From: Bacteroidales bacterium
GTDB lineage: Bacteria > Bacteroidota > Bacteroidia > Bacteroidales > UBA3663
Reading direction: 5' to 3'
Length of the DNA: 40,054 bases
Assembly: GCA_017548545.1 (NCBI GenBank)
Contig: JAFYZW010000124.1
Span: forward strand, 1 to 40,054
Shown here: positions 24,832-33,291 of the stretch, one piece after another
How positions within the stretch are numbered: position 1 is the first letter of the stretch
Layout: the number at the start of each line of letters is the position of its first letter
The notes under the pieces: model-generated
What the model was told of the DNA's origin: nothing
Database searches by the model: none
Seen by the model: only the letters and a program-made list of their open reading frames with translations
Position numbers and translations under genes: made by a program

Positions 24832-26799
24832 ATGAACAAGAAGATCATCTTCACCATCCTTCTCGCCATCCTTGCCGTGACAGGGCAAGGACAAGAGAAA
24901 TCAGGCCTTGACCTTTGCCTTAGGGACGAGGCGACAGGCGAATGGATCATCGGTCTGTTCGATGATTACGCCATCTATGATTGCGATTATTGGGAATATG
25001 CCGAGGTTGGGAAAGACCGCGTAGTGTTGACCAAAAACGGTCAACGCAAGGAGATACTGCTCAAGAAGAATTCCACTGTTATCGACGGAGTGAAACACAA
25101 GACATCAGTGTTGACCACAAGGTTTCTGCCTGACTATCCCATAAGGGACGAAAATGCCTTCGACGGCACGTTGCTCGACAAGGAGCAGGAGGCGACCTTG
25201 CGCGTAGTGCATCGCAGCGGAAAGCCTGACATCCTTGTAAGCACCAACTTCAAACATCTGGTGAAGGATGAAACTACCAGCTATAATGCCCAAAGTGATT
25301 CCCTCGGACGCTACGAGACAAAAATTCCCCTTGTTGGCCAAACCGCCTCGATGATTTACACCGAAGCCACTCCCAACATTTACCGTCAAGACAATTGGTT
25401 ATGGATTCCCTACGTCATAACCCCGGGTGATAAGCTTCTGTTCTTCATCGACGACGTGTCAGGGCGTATTTACGTTATGGGAAAGACGGCACGCATGACC
25501 AATGAGTTCCTGAACTATCCGCTCTATGGCTACGATATGGACTACCGTGAGCGTAAGTCGATGGACTTCAAATCTTTTATCAAGAAAAACGATAAAGAAC
25601 AGAAATCTATTGCACAACGCCGCGAATCCATCCTCGCCAAACACCCGTTGCTTTCCAAGAGATACAAAGACTACACCGAAGGCATGATGATGTCATTCTT
25701 CGCTCATAACCTGGGACAGTTACGATTCAATCGAAGTAAGGTAAAGCGTGAGGAAATCATCGACGAAGCAAAGCGAAGCAATCTTTTCAATCTCGACGCT
25801 CCCTATTTAGTTCTTGAACGCTACGATAACTTTATCGATGACATCTGTGATGCTGCCGTTGAGAAACACTGTGTCATAAGCAGCGGTGTCCCCTTCCTCC
25901 AAAACATCTTAAAGAAAGCCCGCGAAGGCCAATTGCAACTATCCACAGAGGAAATCAAGCTTATCGAAAGCGAATTGCCCGCCGAAGCTGCCTTAGAAGT
26001 ACCTTCATCGGCTCATCTCGATTCTGTGGGTGTATGGATTGAAGGCTTTTATCTTACCGACACGTTGCAGACCATGTTTAATAATCGTCCCGATCTCGTC
26101 AACGAGATTCTCAACTATTACGACCAAAAGGAAACCGAGGCTATAGACTCACTCCTTTGCCTTCCTCCTATGCTTCGAGAGATTACCTTTGCACGACGTA
26201 TTCAGAAAAGGCTCATCCATGACGTAAAGCCGCTCGAAGACTACGAAATGCAATCGCTGCTGAAGAACGTGACCCACCCATATCTTTTGGGTGAAGTACT
26301 GGCGACAAACGACCAACTCATTGCTGCACGAAAAGCTTCCGAGGCTATCGTTACTCCAGACCCACGTCCGTTGGCTGAGCTCACTGAGGGCGAAGACATC
26401 TTCCGCAAAATCGTCGAACCTTACCGAGGCCACTACATCTACCTCGACGTGTGGGGAACATGGTGCGCCCCATGCAGGGATATGATGCGATACGTGCCAC
26501 AGATGAAGGAACAGCTCAAAGATCTCGACATTGTATATCTTTATCTCGCCAACCACAGCGATGAAGAAGCGTGGAAGACAGCCATTGCCCAGTACCATCT
26601 CACGGGCGAGAACTGCGTCCACTACAACCTTCCCGACAAACAGCAAAGTGCCCTGGAACGTTATATCGGCATAAACGGTTACCCCACTTACAAGATTGTC
26701 ACACCCAATGGTAATCTGCTGCCCACATTTGCACCACACCCTGACCATCCCGACGCTATCCGATACATGATAGAGGAACTAAAGGAAGATCTGAAATAA
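24832..26799 (+). CDS. Secreted thioredoxin-fold protein, large (WCAPC)
   Basis: A signal peptide (MNKKIIFTILLAILAVTGQG) is followed by about 500 residues without a recognised enzyme motif and then a C-terminal TlpA/thioredoxin domain with the redox motif WCAPC at residues 544-548 (C545 and C548). The domain ends with the cis-proline region NGYPTYKIV. The protein should act outside the cytoplasm as a thiol-disulfide oxidoreductase. The large N-terminal region is characteristic of Bacteroidetes relatives and may bind partners. Its substrate is unknown. It is followed by two smaller thioredoxin-like genes (20- and 6-base gaps) and a frameshifted fourth gene. Confidence 0.88.
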   Translation: MNKKIIFTILLAILAVTGQGQEKSGLDLCLRDEATGEWIIGLFDDYAIYDCDYWEYAEVGKDRVVLTKNGQRKEILLKKNSTVIDGVKHKTSVLTTRFLPDYPIRDENAFDGTLLDKEQEATLRVVHRSGKPDILVSTNFKHLVKDETTSYNAQSDSLGRYETKIPLVGQTASMIYTEATPNIYRQDNWLWIPYVITPGDKLLFFIDDVSGRIYVMGKTARMTNEFLNYPLYGYDMDYRERKSMDFKSFIKKNDKEQKSIAQRRESILAKHPLLSKRYKDYTEGMMMSFFAHNLGQLRFNRSKVKREEIIDEAKRSNLFNLDAPYLVLERYDNFIDDICDAAVEKHCVISSGVPFLQNILKKAREGQLQLSTEEIKLIESELPAEAALEVPSSAHLDSVGVWIEGFYLTDTLQTMFNNRPDLVNEILNYYDQKETEAIDSLLCLPPMLREITFARRIQKRLIHDVKPLEDYEMQSLLKNVTHPYLLGEVLATNDQLIAARKASEAIVTPDPRPLAELTEGEDIFRKIVEPYRGHYIYLDVWGTWCAPCRDMMRYVPQMKEQLKDLDIVYLYLANHSDEEAWKTAIAQYHLTGENCVHYNLPDKQQSALERYIGINGYPTYKIVTPNGNLLPTFAPHPDHPDAIRYMIEELKEDLK

Positions 26800-26819
26800 G
26801 TATCAATAAGAAAAAAACA

Positions 26820-28292
26820 ATGAAAAAGATATTTATCACTACCACTCTGCTCGCCCTTGTCGCATTGACGGGCTGGGCACAGTCAACAAAGACTGCAACT
26901 ATCACTGGTTATTCACCCGCACTGAAAGACGGCACGTTGGCAGATTTATCTATCGACAATGTCCGCGTGGCGTCAGACACCGTAAAGAGTGGACGTTTCA
27001 CCCTTACCGTTCCCGTGGAAGGATTCACGAAGAGTTATTTATTCCTTGAGGGAGAAGGATGCCCCAATCACCTGATGACCATTTGGCTGAAACCAAATGT
27101 GGATGTGAAAGTAACGGGAACAGACTGCCTCTTCCCATTGTGGAAGGTGGATAGTCCGCTATCCGAACAGCAGACACTCAGCCGTATTACTGAATACGGT
27201 TATGACACTCTGGCAGAAGTGTTGCGACTCAGTCTTGCCAATGCTCCGTGGGAAGAAGAAAGGTCTGTCTATATGAAATACTTGAAACAGACGATGGACA
27301 TCCTTCCTTCATTGCCAGTAGATGCTGCATCGCTCGATGAGTTAGAAGGAGTGGCTATGATGGCAAGAAACTATAAGAAAGACTTCCCATATTTGGAGCA
27401 GCTGAAGGAATTGGAAGCATCCACCGCAGCCCGTGCTCCAAAAGGCTTTGAAGAGCAACTGGCACTGATACACACTCAGGTTTATCCACCGCATGTCTTG
27501 CAGGTAGGCGAAGAGGCCATCGATGCAGAAATCATTGACATGCAGGGCCAAAAACATCATCTCGCCGAAGTGTTAGGACAGTCAGACCGATATGTACTGC
27601 TCGACTTCTGGAGTTTGGGATGCGGTCCTTGCCGTTTGGCTGAGCCAGAGATGAGAAGGTCCTACGAACAATCGCAAGGAAGACTGGAAATCATCGGCAT
27701 CAATCAGGATAAACTTTCTGCCTGGCAAGAGGACAACTTCAGCAAGAATATCGTCTGGAAAAATTGGAACGATGGAAAGATGGGTAAAGGCGATATCGAA
27801 AACAGCTATTGTGATATGAAAGCAATACCATATTATGTCTTGATTTCGCCCGACAAGCGCATTCTCTGGAAGAGTGCCGGATATGGTGTCGGATGGTTCT
27901 TGGGTATGGTTTGTGCCATAAATGGCCCCAAGCAGGACAATACCGCCAACCTTCAACTCGCCATTCGACAAGTCGATGTAGATGCCCGTGAAACCACCAT
28001 CAGTTTCCGCTATTACGGTCAGGAAGGCTATTGGTTCCGTATAGCCAAAGACTCCTATCTTGAATCCGACGGAAGAAAATACAATCTGAAAGAAGCGTAT
28101 GGCATCACGCTCGACGAGAACAACTATCCCAGCCTGAAAGCGTCTGCAATCACTGAAGGTATTATGGGCAAACTATTCTTCACCGACTTCACGCTCACCT
28201 TCGAACCATTTGACACCATCCCCACCACCTTCGACTTTAAGGAGGGTGACGGCGAGGGCGCATTTGCTATCCGCGATATTTCGCTTAAATAA
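26820..28292 (+). CDS. Secreted thioredoxin-fold protein with GCGPC motif
   Basis: A signal peptide (MKKIFITTTLLALVALTGWA) precedes an N-terminal beta-rich region that resembles the DUF4369-type domain of TlpA relatives. The thioredoxin domain follows, with YVLLDFWSLGCGPC, where C268 and C271 form the redox pair. The tryptophan usually found just before the first cysteine is replaced by glycine (G267), which may alter the redox potential or partner choice. A further domain of about 110 residues (QLAIRQVDVDARETTISFRY to the end) follows the redox domain and is not recognised. The gene starts 20 bases after the previous stop, and the next begins six bases after its own, so co-transcription is likely. 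Confidence 0.86.
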   Translation: MKKIFITTTLLALVALTGWAQSTKTATITGYSPALKDGTLADLSIDNVRVASDTVKSGRFTLTVPVEGFTKSYLFLEGEGCPNHLMTIWLKPNVDVKVTGTDCLFPLWKVDSPLSEQQTLSRITEYGYDTLAEVLRLSLANAPWEEERSVYMKYLKQTMDILPSLPVDAASLDELEGVAMMARNYKKDFPYLEQLKELEASTAARAPKGFEEQLALIHTQVYPPHVLQVGEEAIDAEIIDMQGQKHHLAEVLGQSDRYVLLDFWSLGCGPCRLAEPEMRRSYEQSQGRLEIIGINQDKLSAWQEDNFSKNIVWKNWNDGKMGKGDIENSYCDMKAIPYYVLISPDKRILWKSAGYGVGWFLGMVCAINGPKQDNTANLQLAIRQVDVDARETTISFRYYGQEGYWFRIAKDSYLESDGRKYNLKEAYGITLDENNYPSLKASAITEGIMGKLFFTDFTLTFEPFDTIPTTFDFKEGDGEGAFAIRDISLK

Positions 28293-28298
28293 ACGAAA

Positions 28299-29318
28299 AT
28301 GAACAAGAAATCCATCTTCACCGCACTGCTCGCACTTGTCACATTGACGGGGCAGGGGCAAGTCAACTACCGCATTGACGGCAACACGGGGCATCCCGAT
28401 TTCACAGGAACGCTTTACCTTTACGATTATTCATCAATCGTGGATTCCGTTCAGATCGTAAAGGGTGTAATCACGGAGCACAGCGGCCAACTACCGCATG
28501 CAAAGAAATGTTCGCTTGCCAGCCGAGACTGGAAAATTAGCATCAAGCCACTGTTCATCGAAGACGGCTTTATACACGTTGAAGGCCCTTCTGCAGGGAA
28601 ATGGTACTACGCGTCAGGCACGCCCATGAACGACGACATGAAGACGCTCCAACAGAAATGCTTCAGCATACTCAACGAATATAAGAATGACGAGGACTTG
28701 CAAAATCAAAAGCTCGACGAAGCAATGGAACCTGTAGTTCGCCTACACGCCGATGATGCCCTGGGGCTGGACATTGTTAAAAACCTGACCATTTATTTCA
28801 TCGCAAAGCGGAGACTTGAATACATCGGGATGCTGAGCGAACGACTGCAAGCTAATGAGGAGATCATGGCACAACGGAAAACACTCGAGGTACAACTCAG
28901 CATCCGCGCAGGCGAGAAGTTCATGGACTTCGCCGTAGATTACGACGGCAAGACTACCCGTCTCAGCGACTACGTAGGTCGTGGACAATATGTGCTTGTA
29001 GATTTCTGGGCCTCATGGTGTGGCCCCTGCCTAGCGGGGATACCAAGACTTATCGCAGCCTATAATAAATATAAGGACAAAGGGTTGACAGTACTTGGCA
29101 TTGCCGTCAAAGACAAACCCGAAGCATCTCTGAAAGCAATCGCCGAGTTGCAGATACCCTATCCGCAAATCCTCGACTCGCAGGATGGTGCCTACAACCT
29201 TTACGGGCTCAACGGTATTCCCCACATCATCCTCTTCGCCCCCGACGGCACTATCCTCGCCCGTGGATTGTATGGTGAGGAAATAGAACAGCAATTGAAG
29301 AAGATTTTCAATGACTAA
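28299..29318 (+). CDS. TlpA-like secreted thiol-disulfide oxidoreductase
   Basis: The signal peptide MNKKSIFTALLALVTLTGQG resembles that of the first gene of the cluster, also at DNA level. The N-terminal part (about 25-120) looks like DUF4369 (YRIDGNTGHPDFTGTLYLYD). The C-terminal domain has FWASWCGPC with C241 and C244, then LTVLGIAVKDK and the cis-proline region NGIPHIILFAPDG, as in TlpA/ResA proteins. The mature protein would act in the periplasm, reducing or oxidising cysteines in envelope proteins. The length of 339 residues is usual. The gene is six bases after the previous one and is followed at once by the frameshifted gene at 29325. Confidence 0.93.
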   Translation: MNKKSIFTALLALVTLTGQGQVNYRIDGNTGHPDFTGTLYLYDYSSIVDSVQIVKGVITEHSGQLPHAKKCSLASRDWKISIKPLFIEDGFIHVEGPSAGKWYYASGTPMNDDMKTLQQKCFSILNEYKNDEDLQNQKLDEAMEPVVRLHADDALGLDIVKNLTIYFIAKRRLEYIGMLSERLQANEEIMAQRKTLEVQLSIRAGEKFMDFAVDYDGKTTRLSDYVGRGQYVLVDFWASWCGPCLAGIPRLIAAYNKYKDKGLTVLGIAVKDKPEASLKAIAELQIPYPQILDSQDGAYNLYGLNGIPHIILFAPDGTILARGLYGEEIEQQLKKIFND

Positions 29319-29324
29319 TAAAAT

Positions 29325-29926
29325 ATGAACAAAAAAACATCATCACCTTTCTTCTTGCCCTCGTAACCTTGGCGGGACAGGGACAAGAACTGAAAATGAA
29401 CGAACCATCGCTCAATGACTACCTACCCTTACTCAAAGCCAAGGGTTACCAGGCATATAGTTTCGATGTTAGTGCGATAAAAGGTAGGAATGTGACATTC
29501 AATGTCAGAGAATTTGTCAATGGAAAAGAAGTGGAGGATTCACCCCGCCTACTAATGCCTTACACCATTCAAGCCAATGGCGATAAACTGATTATCGGTT
29601 TCCTCCCATCCGAAACAGATTCTTTAGCACTATTCTGTTTCAGTCTGGAGAATACGCTATCGTTCACTTCCTCCTTGAAGCTCAGGCAAATCTACTGGGA
29701 GAGCGAAAACAAGTATATATACTCATACGTTTCCCGTCCCTTCGAGCTGACATCGCCATTAGACAAAGAAGCTTTCATTCCGCTTGTGTTCTATAGTTCT
29801 TTCTGGTACGATGCTGAGTACAAAGTGACCCGTTGCTGTGGCGAAAACTACATCAAGCCCGATCTATCATCCGACATCCCTAATCAAAGCCCTCATTACT
29901 ATGCTATTGGAATAACCACCTATTAA
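29325..29926 (+). pseudogene. Secreted protein of unknown function (possibly DUF5041) with a frameshift in its signal peptide
   Basis: An open frame from 29369 encodes 185 residues starting MAGQGQELKMNEPSLNDYL, but upstream sequence clearly encodes a signal peptide in another frame. ATG at 29325 followed by AAC and seven A residues (29331-29337) would, with one extra A, read MNKKNIITFLLALVTLAGQG, closely like the leaders of the neighbouring genes. The missing base in the A tract breaks the signal peptide. Possible explanations are a true mutation, slipped-strand phase variation or a sequencing error. The mature part resembles proteins recalled as DUF5041, but no function is known. It may be silent or be translated from the internal ATG at 29369 without a signal. 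Confidence 0.75.
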
Positions 29927-29952
29927 AACATCGAGGCAACGCCTATTCAAAC

Positions 29953-29979
29953 ATCCAGCAGAGTGTTCATCTGCTTGAT
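29953..29979. terminator. Possible terminator between convergent genes
   Basis: ATC-c-AGCAGA (29953-29962) pairs with TCTGCT-t-GAT (29970-29979) around a seven-base loop in the 61-base gap between two convergent genes. The T tracts are poor, so the call is tentative. Confidence 0.4.
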
Positions 29980-29987
29980 AGATGTCT

Positions 29988-31601
29988 TCAAAGCACCAAC
30001 CGATGCGTAATATTGCCAGGCAGTTCCTCTTCGTAATGAGAAACCATGATGAGGGTCTTGTCGGGACGGCGGCAGAAAGCATCGATGACATCGCGCACGA
30101 GGTGACGACGATAGGTGTCGAGGCCGTGCAGGGGTTCGTCGAGAATGAGCAGCGCAGGATCCTTGACAAAGGCACGTGCCAACAGACACAGACGTTGTTC
30201 GCCACTCGACAGGGTGAGGAACATGCGGTCGTGCAGGTGATCGATGCCGAACACGCGCATCCAGAAGAGGCAATCCTCGACCTGCTCGGGACGCGGACGC
30301 TTGTAAAGACCTACCGAATCGTGGAGCCCACTGGCCACAATGTCGATGGCGGGGCGGTTCTCCTTGTAGGCGCGATGGAACTCGGGACTGACGAAGCCGA
30401 TGTGCTTCTTGATTTCCCAAATGGATTCGCCCGTGCCGCGTCGGCGTCCGAAGAGCGAGATGTCGCAAGCGTAGGCTGCGGGATGGTCGGCGCATACGAG
30501 GCTGAGCAGCGTGGATTTGCCTGAGCCGTTCCTGCCCTGCAATGCCCAATGTTCGCCGCGACATACCTTCCAATCAAGCCCGTTGTAGAGCACGCGATCG
30601 GTGTCGGGCAAGGGCAAGGTGAGGTCGCGAATACTGATCACTTCGTCGGTAAGTCTTCCATCGGCCGTGAGGTTCGCCACGGGCATGACGGGGAGCTTGG
30701 CTATCTGTTCGCGCAGCTGGGGCGTGAGCGATGCTGCAGGCGATGCCTTGAAGTCGGGCAGCGTGGCAAGGTACTCGGCACGCGTGCGCTTCTCTCCTAC
30801 CTTCATATCCTTCACCTCAACGACATGCGTCATGTAGGTTGGCACGGTGTCGAGCATCGAGAGTATCATGATGATCTGCACTTCCCCACTATCGACAAGG
30901 AGTTGGAAGAATTGGTCGAGCTGCGCGCGCATAGGCGCGTCAAGGCCTATAAACGGATTATCCACGATGAGGACGCGCCGATGGCGGGGGTTTGAGGGGT
31001 TTGAGGGGTTTGAGGGGTTTGAGGATAGTAGGGCTTTGAAGAGCTGATAGCGTCGCATTTCGCCACTGGAGAGGAGGACCATGCGCTTGGTGAGTAGGTC
31101 GCGCATCATGAAGGTGTCGAGCAGGGGATTCTGGAGGAACTCGGTGTAGTCCTCGCTGCCTGCTGCCACGGCTTCGTCGTGGGTGAGTCCATGCCCTGCC
31201 TGACGGGCATCGTCGGCCGAAAGTCCGGTGGCCGTGACGCCGCCCGATGCCAAGGCGCGTTTGAGCACGGTCATCACAAGGGGTGACTCGTCGCGGTCCT
31301 GGCTGTTGAAGCGCTGCTGATAGTAATAGGGTTTCTCGACCGAACCGAGGGCATCCTCGAAGGTGAGCTGCACGATGTTGCCGTAGGCGGTGGGCTTGGT
31401 GCCGGGACCGAAGTCATATTCGAGCCGCCCCTGCATGAGCAGGTTGCGACCGGTGATGAGATCGACGAGGCAGGACTTGCCGCCCCCATTGGGTCCCATC
31501 ACGGCAATGTGCTCGTCGGCTTCGAGCGAGAAGTTGACGGGCTCACGCATCCGCGTCTGGGGCAGGCGGCCGAGGGCATTTTGAAGACGAATTACGGACA
31601 T
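29988..31601 (-). CDS. Tandem ABC ATPase (ModF-like) with in-frame repeat insert
   Basis: The protein holds two ABC ATPase domains. Domain 1 has Walker A GPNGGGKSC (36-44), signature SSGEMRR (178-184) and Walker B VLIVDNP (210-216). Domain 2 has Walker A GRNGSGKST, signature LSSGEQRL and Walker B LLILDEP. No membrane segment is present. The closest familiar protein is ModF of E. coli, a cytoplasmic tandem ATPase of unclear function. Domain 1 has Asn where a catalytic Glu normally follows the Walker B Asp, so it may hydrolyse ATP poorly. Between signature and Walker B, residues 194-205 are repeated Ser-Asn-Pro encoded by a 9-bp tandem repeat. The gene lies 31 bases after rng. Substrate unknown. 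Confidence 0.88.
   Translation of the reverse strand: MSVIRLQNALGRLPQTRMREPVNFSLEADEHIAVMGPNGGGKSCLVDLITGRNLLMQGRLEYDFGPGTKPTAYGNIVQLTFEDALGSVEKPYYYQQRFNSQDRDESPLVMTVLKRALASGGVTATGLSADDARQAGHGLTHDEAVAAGSEDYTEFLQNPLLDTFMMRDLLTKRMVLLSSGEMRRYQLFKALLSSNPSNPSNPSNPRHRRVLIVDNPFIGLDAPMRAQLDQFFQLLVDSGEVQIIMILSMLDTVPTYMTHVVEVKDMKVGEKRTRAEYLATLPDFKASPAASLTPQLREQIAKLPVMPVANLTADGRLTDEVISIRDLTLPLPDTDRVLYNGLDWKVCRGEHWALQGRNGSGKSTLLSLVCADHPAAYACDISLFGRRRGTGESIWEIKKHIGFVSPEFHRAYKENRPAIDIVASGLHDSVGLYKRPRPEQVEDCLFWMRVFGIDHLHDRMFLTLSSGEQRLCLLARAFVKDPALLILDEPLHGLDTYRRHLVRDVIDAFCRRPDKTLIMVSHYEEELPGNITHRLVL
30986..31026. repeat. In-frame 9-bp tandem repeat inside the tandem-ABC gene
   Basis: On the plus strand TTTGAGGGG starts at 30991, 31000 and 31009, with a partial fourth unit to 31026 and a G run before it. 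On the coding (minus) strand it is CCCCTCAAA, the same unit, orientation and Pro-Ser-Asn frame as in recN. Confidence 0.95.
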
Positions 31602-31617
31602 GGTCTAGTAGATATAG

Positions 31618-31647
31618 GATGCACACGTGTGGTTACACGTGTGCATC
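31618..31647. repeat. Perfect hairpin at the 3' end of the RNase G/E gene
   Basis: GATGCACACGTGT (31618-31630) pairs with its exact complement at 31635-31647 around a four-base loop. The stop codon of rng (31633-31635) lies at the tip of the hairpin. The following sequence on the minus strand is T-poor, so it may be a weak terminator or an RNA-stabilising end ahead of the ABC gene. Confidence 0.8.
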
Positions 31648-33213
31648 AATGGGTTGACTGAGGTCTATCTCGTTGCGATCGGCATCGAGGACCTTGTACT
31701 GCAGCAGCTCCATGGACTGGTCGGTGATGAGTCGCCATGACCTGCCATAGCGCCGCCGCCACTGCCAGTAGAGGCTCGTGAAGAACCAGCCCTGGCGAAT
31801 GTAGGCTGCAATGAACGGATGCACGTGGAGGCGGAAATTCTTCACTTTCATCTCGTTGGTCAGCGTGTCGAGCTTCTCCTGCAAGCGGTCGCAGAACAGG
31901 ATGGAGGGCTTGACCACATGGCTGCCTCCGCAGACGGGACAGGACTCGGCGGTCTGCACGTCCATGACGGGACGCACGCGCTGGCGCGTGATCTGCATGA
32001 GGCAGAACTTCGAGAGCGGCAGGATGTTGTGCTTGGCACGGTCGCGTGCCATGAGCTCCTTGACGTGCTTGTAGAGCTGCTCGCGATGTTCGTTCTTCGT
32101 GAGGTCGATGAAATCGACCACCACGATGCCTCCCATATCGCGGAGCCGCATCTGACGACAAATCTCGTCGGCTGCCGCCATATCGACCAGCAGGGCATTC
32201 TCCTCCTGATCCTCGGCCTGTCGGCTGCGATGGCCCGAATTGACATCGATGACGTGCAGGGCTTCGGTGTGCTCGATGATGATGTAGGCACCTTCCTTGC
32301 ACGAGACGGTCTTGCCGAGCGACGACTTGATCTGGCGCGTCACCGCGAACTTATCCAAGATGGGCTGTTCCTCTTCGTAGAGTTTTACGACGTCTGCCTT
32401 CTCAGGGGCGATCAGACTCACATAATCCTTTATCTGACTAAACGTGGCCGGGTCGTTGACCCAGATGTTCTCGAACGAGGGGTTAAAGATGTCACGAAGT
32501 AATGCCACGGCGCGGCTGGTCTCCTCGTAGCAGAGGCTGGGCAGCTTGCCTTTCATGAGTGTGGTCACGCATTCTTCCCAACGCTTGACCAGCGAAGTAA
32601 GCTCCTGGGTAAGCTCCTCGGCTCCCATCCCCTGGGCTGACGTGCGTATGATGACGCCGTAGTTCTTCGGGCGGATGTCGCCAATGATCTGCTTGAGACG
32701 GCTCTTCTCTTCGCTTGACTTGATTTTCGTGCTCACCGAAACCTTGTCCTGAAATGGAATGAGTACCATGAATCTCCCTGGCAGGGAGAGGTCGCATGTG
32801 AGGCGCGGCCCTTTGGTACTGATCGGTTCTTTGGCGATCTGCACCAGTATCTCCTGTCCTACGGTGAGGACTTCGCCCACGGTGTCGTCCTTCTCGATGT
32901 CGGGTTCGCGCTTGAAGCGCTCGACAGGGATCAGATGCTTGCGGTCGGAGATCTGCTGCTTGACGTACTTGGCCAACGTCTTGAACTGCGGGCCAAGATC
33001 CTGATAGTGAATGAATCCTTCCTTTTCGTGCCCCACATCAATGAATGCAGCGTTGAGCCCTGGCATGAGCTTCTTGACGCGCGCCAGGTAGATGTTGCCC
33101 ACCGAGAAACTGGCATCTTCGCGCTCGCGCTGATATTCGGCGAGCTTGCCGTCCTCGAGGAGACCGATGGTGATCTCCGTGGGCTGCACATCGATAACAA
33201 CTTCGCTTGTCAT
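31633..33213 (-). CDS. rng: Ribonuclease G/E family endoribonuclease
   Basis: The enzyme cleaves single-stranded RNA and takes part in rRNA maturation or mRNA decay. The N-terminal S1 domain is at about residues 35-130 (SFSVGNIYLARVKKLMPGLNAAFIDVG). The DNase I-like catalytic part has VIDVNSGHRS near residue 320 and VVVDFIDL near 360, which carry the Mg2+-binding aspartates. The zinc-link motif CPVCGGS is near residue 424 and supports dimer contacts as in RNase E. The C-terminus is short, with no long degradosome scaffold, so it is of RNase G size (526 residues). Upstream on the same strand lie the bS22-like and HU-like genes, separated by the structured leader 33246-33291. Confidence 0.95.
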   Translation of the reverse strand: MTSEVVIDVQPTEITIGLLEDGKLAEYQREREDASFSVGNIYLARVKKLMPGLNAAFIDVGHEKEGFIHYQDLGPQFKTLAKYVKQQISDRKHLIPVERFKREPDIEKDDTVGEVLTVGQEILVQIAKEPISTKGPRLTCDLSLPGRFMVLIPFQDKVSVSTKIKSSEEKSRLKQIIGDIRPKNYGVIIRTSAQGMGAEELTQELTSLVKRWEECVTTLMKGKLPSLCYEETSRAVALLRDIFNPSFENIWVNDPATFSQIKDYVSLIAPEKADVVKLYEEEQPILDKFAVTRQIKSSLGKTVSCKEGAYIIIEHTEALHVIDVNSGHRSRQAEDQEENALLVDMAAADEICRQMRLRDMGGIVVVDFIDLTKNEHREQLYKHVKELMARDRAKHNILPLSKFCLMQITRQRVRPVMDVQTAESCPVCGGSHVVKPSILFCDRLQEKLDTLTNEMKVKNFRLHVHPFIAAYIRQGWFFTSLYWQWRRRYGRSWRLITDQSMELLQYKVLDADRNEIDLSQPIDAHV

Positions 33214-33245
33214 TGTGCAAAGGGAATAAAAAAGATGGTTGGTAC

Positions 33246-33291
33246 AAAAAAACGAATCACAGTGGGCAGATTGACGCCCTCTGCAATTCGT
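33246..33291 (-). terminator. Structured terminator-like element between bS22-like gene and rng
   Basis: On the minus strand ACGAAT, CAG and GGGC pair in order with GCCC, CTG and ATTCGT, with symmetric internal loops (tg/tg and a/a). The structure is followed by a run of seven T residues. It ends 33 bases before the rng ATG. It can terminate the HU - bS22-like transcript or act as an attenuator for rng. An additional GAAAGG/CCTTTC pairing is possible further upstream in the same 143-base gap. Confidence 0.75.

Noticed and set aside
29947..30573. Minus-strand open frame of 208 codons in another frame of the ABC gene
   Set aside because: Arg- and His-rich translation without motifs, overlapped completely by the second ABC domain with intact Walker and signature motifs.
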